5,262 nucleotides of DNA from Candidatus Aenigmatarchaeota archaeon. GTDB taxonomy: Archaea > Aenigmatarchaeota > Aenigmatarchaeia > GW2011-AR5 > WALA01. The number at the start of each line of letters is the position of its first letter. The stretch's first letter is position 1. The stretch is from contig WALQ01000015.1 in NCBI GenBank assembly GCA_015522745.1, forward strand, positions 1 through 5,262, read 5' to 3'. The position numbers and the translations under genes were made by a program. The notes under the pieces were generated by a model that made no database searches, was not told where the DNA came from, and saw only the letters and a program-made list of their open reading frames with translations. Positions 4,099-5,262 of the stretch are shown piece after piece.

Positions 4099-5254
4099 AA
4101 TTATCTTTGTTCCTTTTGTTTAAATTTTTAATCAAATTAAATGTTATTTCTTTGCTTCGCTCCACTTCCGGCTGGTCGAACGGATTTTGCCCGCGAATAA
4201 CAGCTGAGTAATATGCAAGCATTTGCCAAAATGCCAGCAGTTCTCCGACAGTTCCTTCATTTATACGATCAATTTCCAAAACGATGTATGGAATCTTTTT
4301 CTCTTTGACCGTTTCCAAAACGCCTTTGAATTCGTATTTTATTGCATCTGAAAGATTTATTCCATTCAGTATTGATAGATTTTCATGTTTTATTTTCACG
4401 TTTCGAATCAATGTTGGAACTCGGATTGGTACATGACCATGATTTTTAACGGTTATGAAAAATCCAATCATATCACGGGGTCCACCAAAGAATCTTTGGT
4501 TAGTGTGGTGTTGTGATTCAGGTGCGATGGTCGCAATTATAGTTTGACCGAGCTCATTTTTCCCAGTTGTTTCGTGAACTAGTTGAGTTATGATGGGGAT
4601 GAACCCGCCGAGTAGTTCTGAGTAGACTGGCATAAATATTTCATTATATCCGTTTTTCTCGAGTTCAAACAATGACTTTGCAAGTTTGTAAATTTTTTTC
4701 TTTGTTTTGGCAGAACCATAAATTTTCTTTGCTCCAGAATAAATTTTTTTCACATCAAACCCGCACACATTTGATGGAAGCAGTGCACATGATGTAAGAC
4801 CTGCGAATCTTCCCCCTATGTTCGGATGATTTACAATGTTCCAATTCATTTTTTCTGAGATATCTTTTAGGGATCCTCCACCTGTGACAGAAATGACATT
4901 CTTATATCCTTTGTTTATGAAATAAAGTAGTTCTTCAAGAACTCCAATCGTATTTCCCGATTTGCTTACTGGTATGACAACAGTATCTTTTTGATCACAT
5001 GATTTGGAAATTTTTTCAAGAACTTCTGGCTCCATTGTGTCAACGAAGAAAATTTTTTTCTTGCTTGTTAGAGTTGTTATAGCACGGAAACTGTTTATGG
5101 AACCTCCGTTTCCTATGACTATGACATTCTTAAATCTCTTAAAACGCTTAGCCACGCTGTCAATAGTTTTGAAGTCTGGCTTGTACTTTGAAAACGGTGG
5201 ATCTTTTGGTATGCTCCCATGAACATTTGGCAGTTCTCCATATATTTCAATCAT
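4097..5254 (-). CDS. pgi: Glucose-6-phosphate isomerase, SIS-fold (bacterial-type) family
   Basis: This 385-residue enzyme interconverts glucose 6-phosphate and fructose 6-phosphate in glycolysis/gluconeogenesis in the cytoplasm. It belongs to the SIS-fold PGI family, not the cupin-type PGI of Thermococcales. Visible signatures are the N-terminal SIS domain with VIGNGGSINSFRA (46-58), the phosphate-binding SKSGNT (97-102), the NIGGRFAGLT motif (145-154; most relatives have GGRFS), and HETTGK (227-232), where E228 aligns with the catalytic Glu of the ESxGK motif. SQHHTNQ (247-253) carries the likely catalytic His. The C-terminal signature NPFDQPEVERSKE (357-369) carries K368 in the place of the conserved Lys. 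The length is close to the roughly 400 residues of archaeal members such as that of Methanocaldococcus jannaschii. GTGAT at 5258-5262 lies three bases before the ATG, so the gene looks complete. It is the first gene seen of a three-gene operon. Confidence 0.95.
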   Translation of the reverse strand: MIEIYGELPNVHGSIPKDPPFSKYKPDFKTIDSVAKRFKRFKNVIVIGNGGSINSFRAITTLTSKKKIFFVDTMEPEVLEKISKSCDQKDTVVIPVSKSGNTIGVLEELLYFINKGYKNVISVTGGGSLKDISEKMNWNIVNHPNIGGRFAGLTSCALLPSNVCGFDVKKIYSGAKKIYGSAKTKKKIYKLAKSLFELEKNGYNEIFMPVYSELLGGFIPIITQLVHETTGKNELGQTIIATIAPESQHHTNQRFFGGPRDMIGFFITVKNHGHVPIRVPTLIRNVKIKHENLSILNGINLSDAIKYEFKGVLETVKEKKIPYIVLEIDRINEGTVGELLAFWQMLAYYSAVIRGQNPFDQPEVERSKEITFNLIKNLNKRNKDN

Positions 5255-5257
5255 GTT

Positions 5258-5262
5258 ATCAC
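5258..5262 (-). promoter_or_regulatory. Ribosome binding site of pgi at the window edge
   Basis: On the minus strand the last five bases read GTGAT, three bases before the pgi ATG at 5254. They are the 3' part of the archaeal GGTGAT signal; the rest lies outside the window, as does any promoter. Confidence 0.6.

Overview
The window is almost certainly archaeal. It carries a pelota (aPelota/Dom34) gene, a type II tRNA-Leu gene whose insertions behave like bulge-helix-bulge (BHB) introns, two tRNA genes without an encoded CCA end, AT-rich TATA-like boxes, and ribosome binding sites of the GGTGAT type. The bacterial-type glucose-6-phosphate isomerase, the single-span surface protein and the small unrecognised proteins are compatible with a DPANN or euryarchaeal-related lineage. 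That placement is inference and cannot be settled here. Base composition differs across the window: by eye the left part (surface protein and pelota) is clearly richer in G+C than the right operon.

Layout. Positions 10-1152 (minus) encode a membrane-anchored, exported beta-rich protein with seven N-glycosylation sequons and three related modules. A 62-bp divergent promoter region with a nearly symmetrical TATA box separates it from pelota (1215-2177, plus). A short spacer with a hairpin follows, then an unrecognised 223-residue protein with a disordered middle and helical C-terminal half (2308-2979, plus). Two tandem tRNA genes come next: tRNA-Leu(CAA) at 3054-3241 and tRNA-Gly(CCC) at 3251-3324. 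Facing them on the minus strand is a tight operon read from right to left: glucose-6-phosphate isomerase (5254-4097), an unrecognised 94-residue protein (4088-3804) and a Yip1-type membrane protein (3799-3332). Each ribosome binding site inside this operon overlaps the stop codon of the gene before it.

The most striking element is the tRNA-Leu gene. It is 188 bp long, but an ordinary 85-nt tRNA-Leu(CAA) is recovered only if three insertions of about 34, 44 and 25 nt are removed. They lie in the 5' strand of the anticodon stem (30/31), at the canonical 37/38 site, and in the variable arm. The variable-arm insertion shows a clear 3-nt bulge / 4-bp helix / 3-nt bulge geometry. The first intron begins with a perfect complement of the whole anticodon loop, so the precursor can fold into a hairpin that hides the anticodon.

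The other genes are housekeeping (ribosome rescue, central carbon metabolism) or cell-surface and membrane functions. No mobile element, CRISPR array or defence system is visible.
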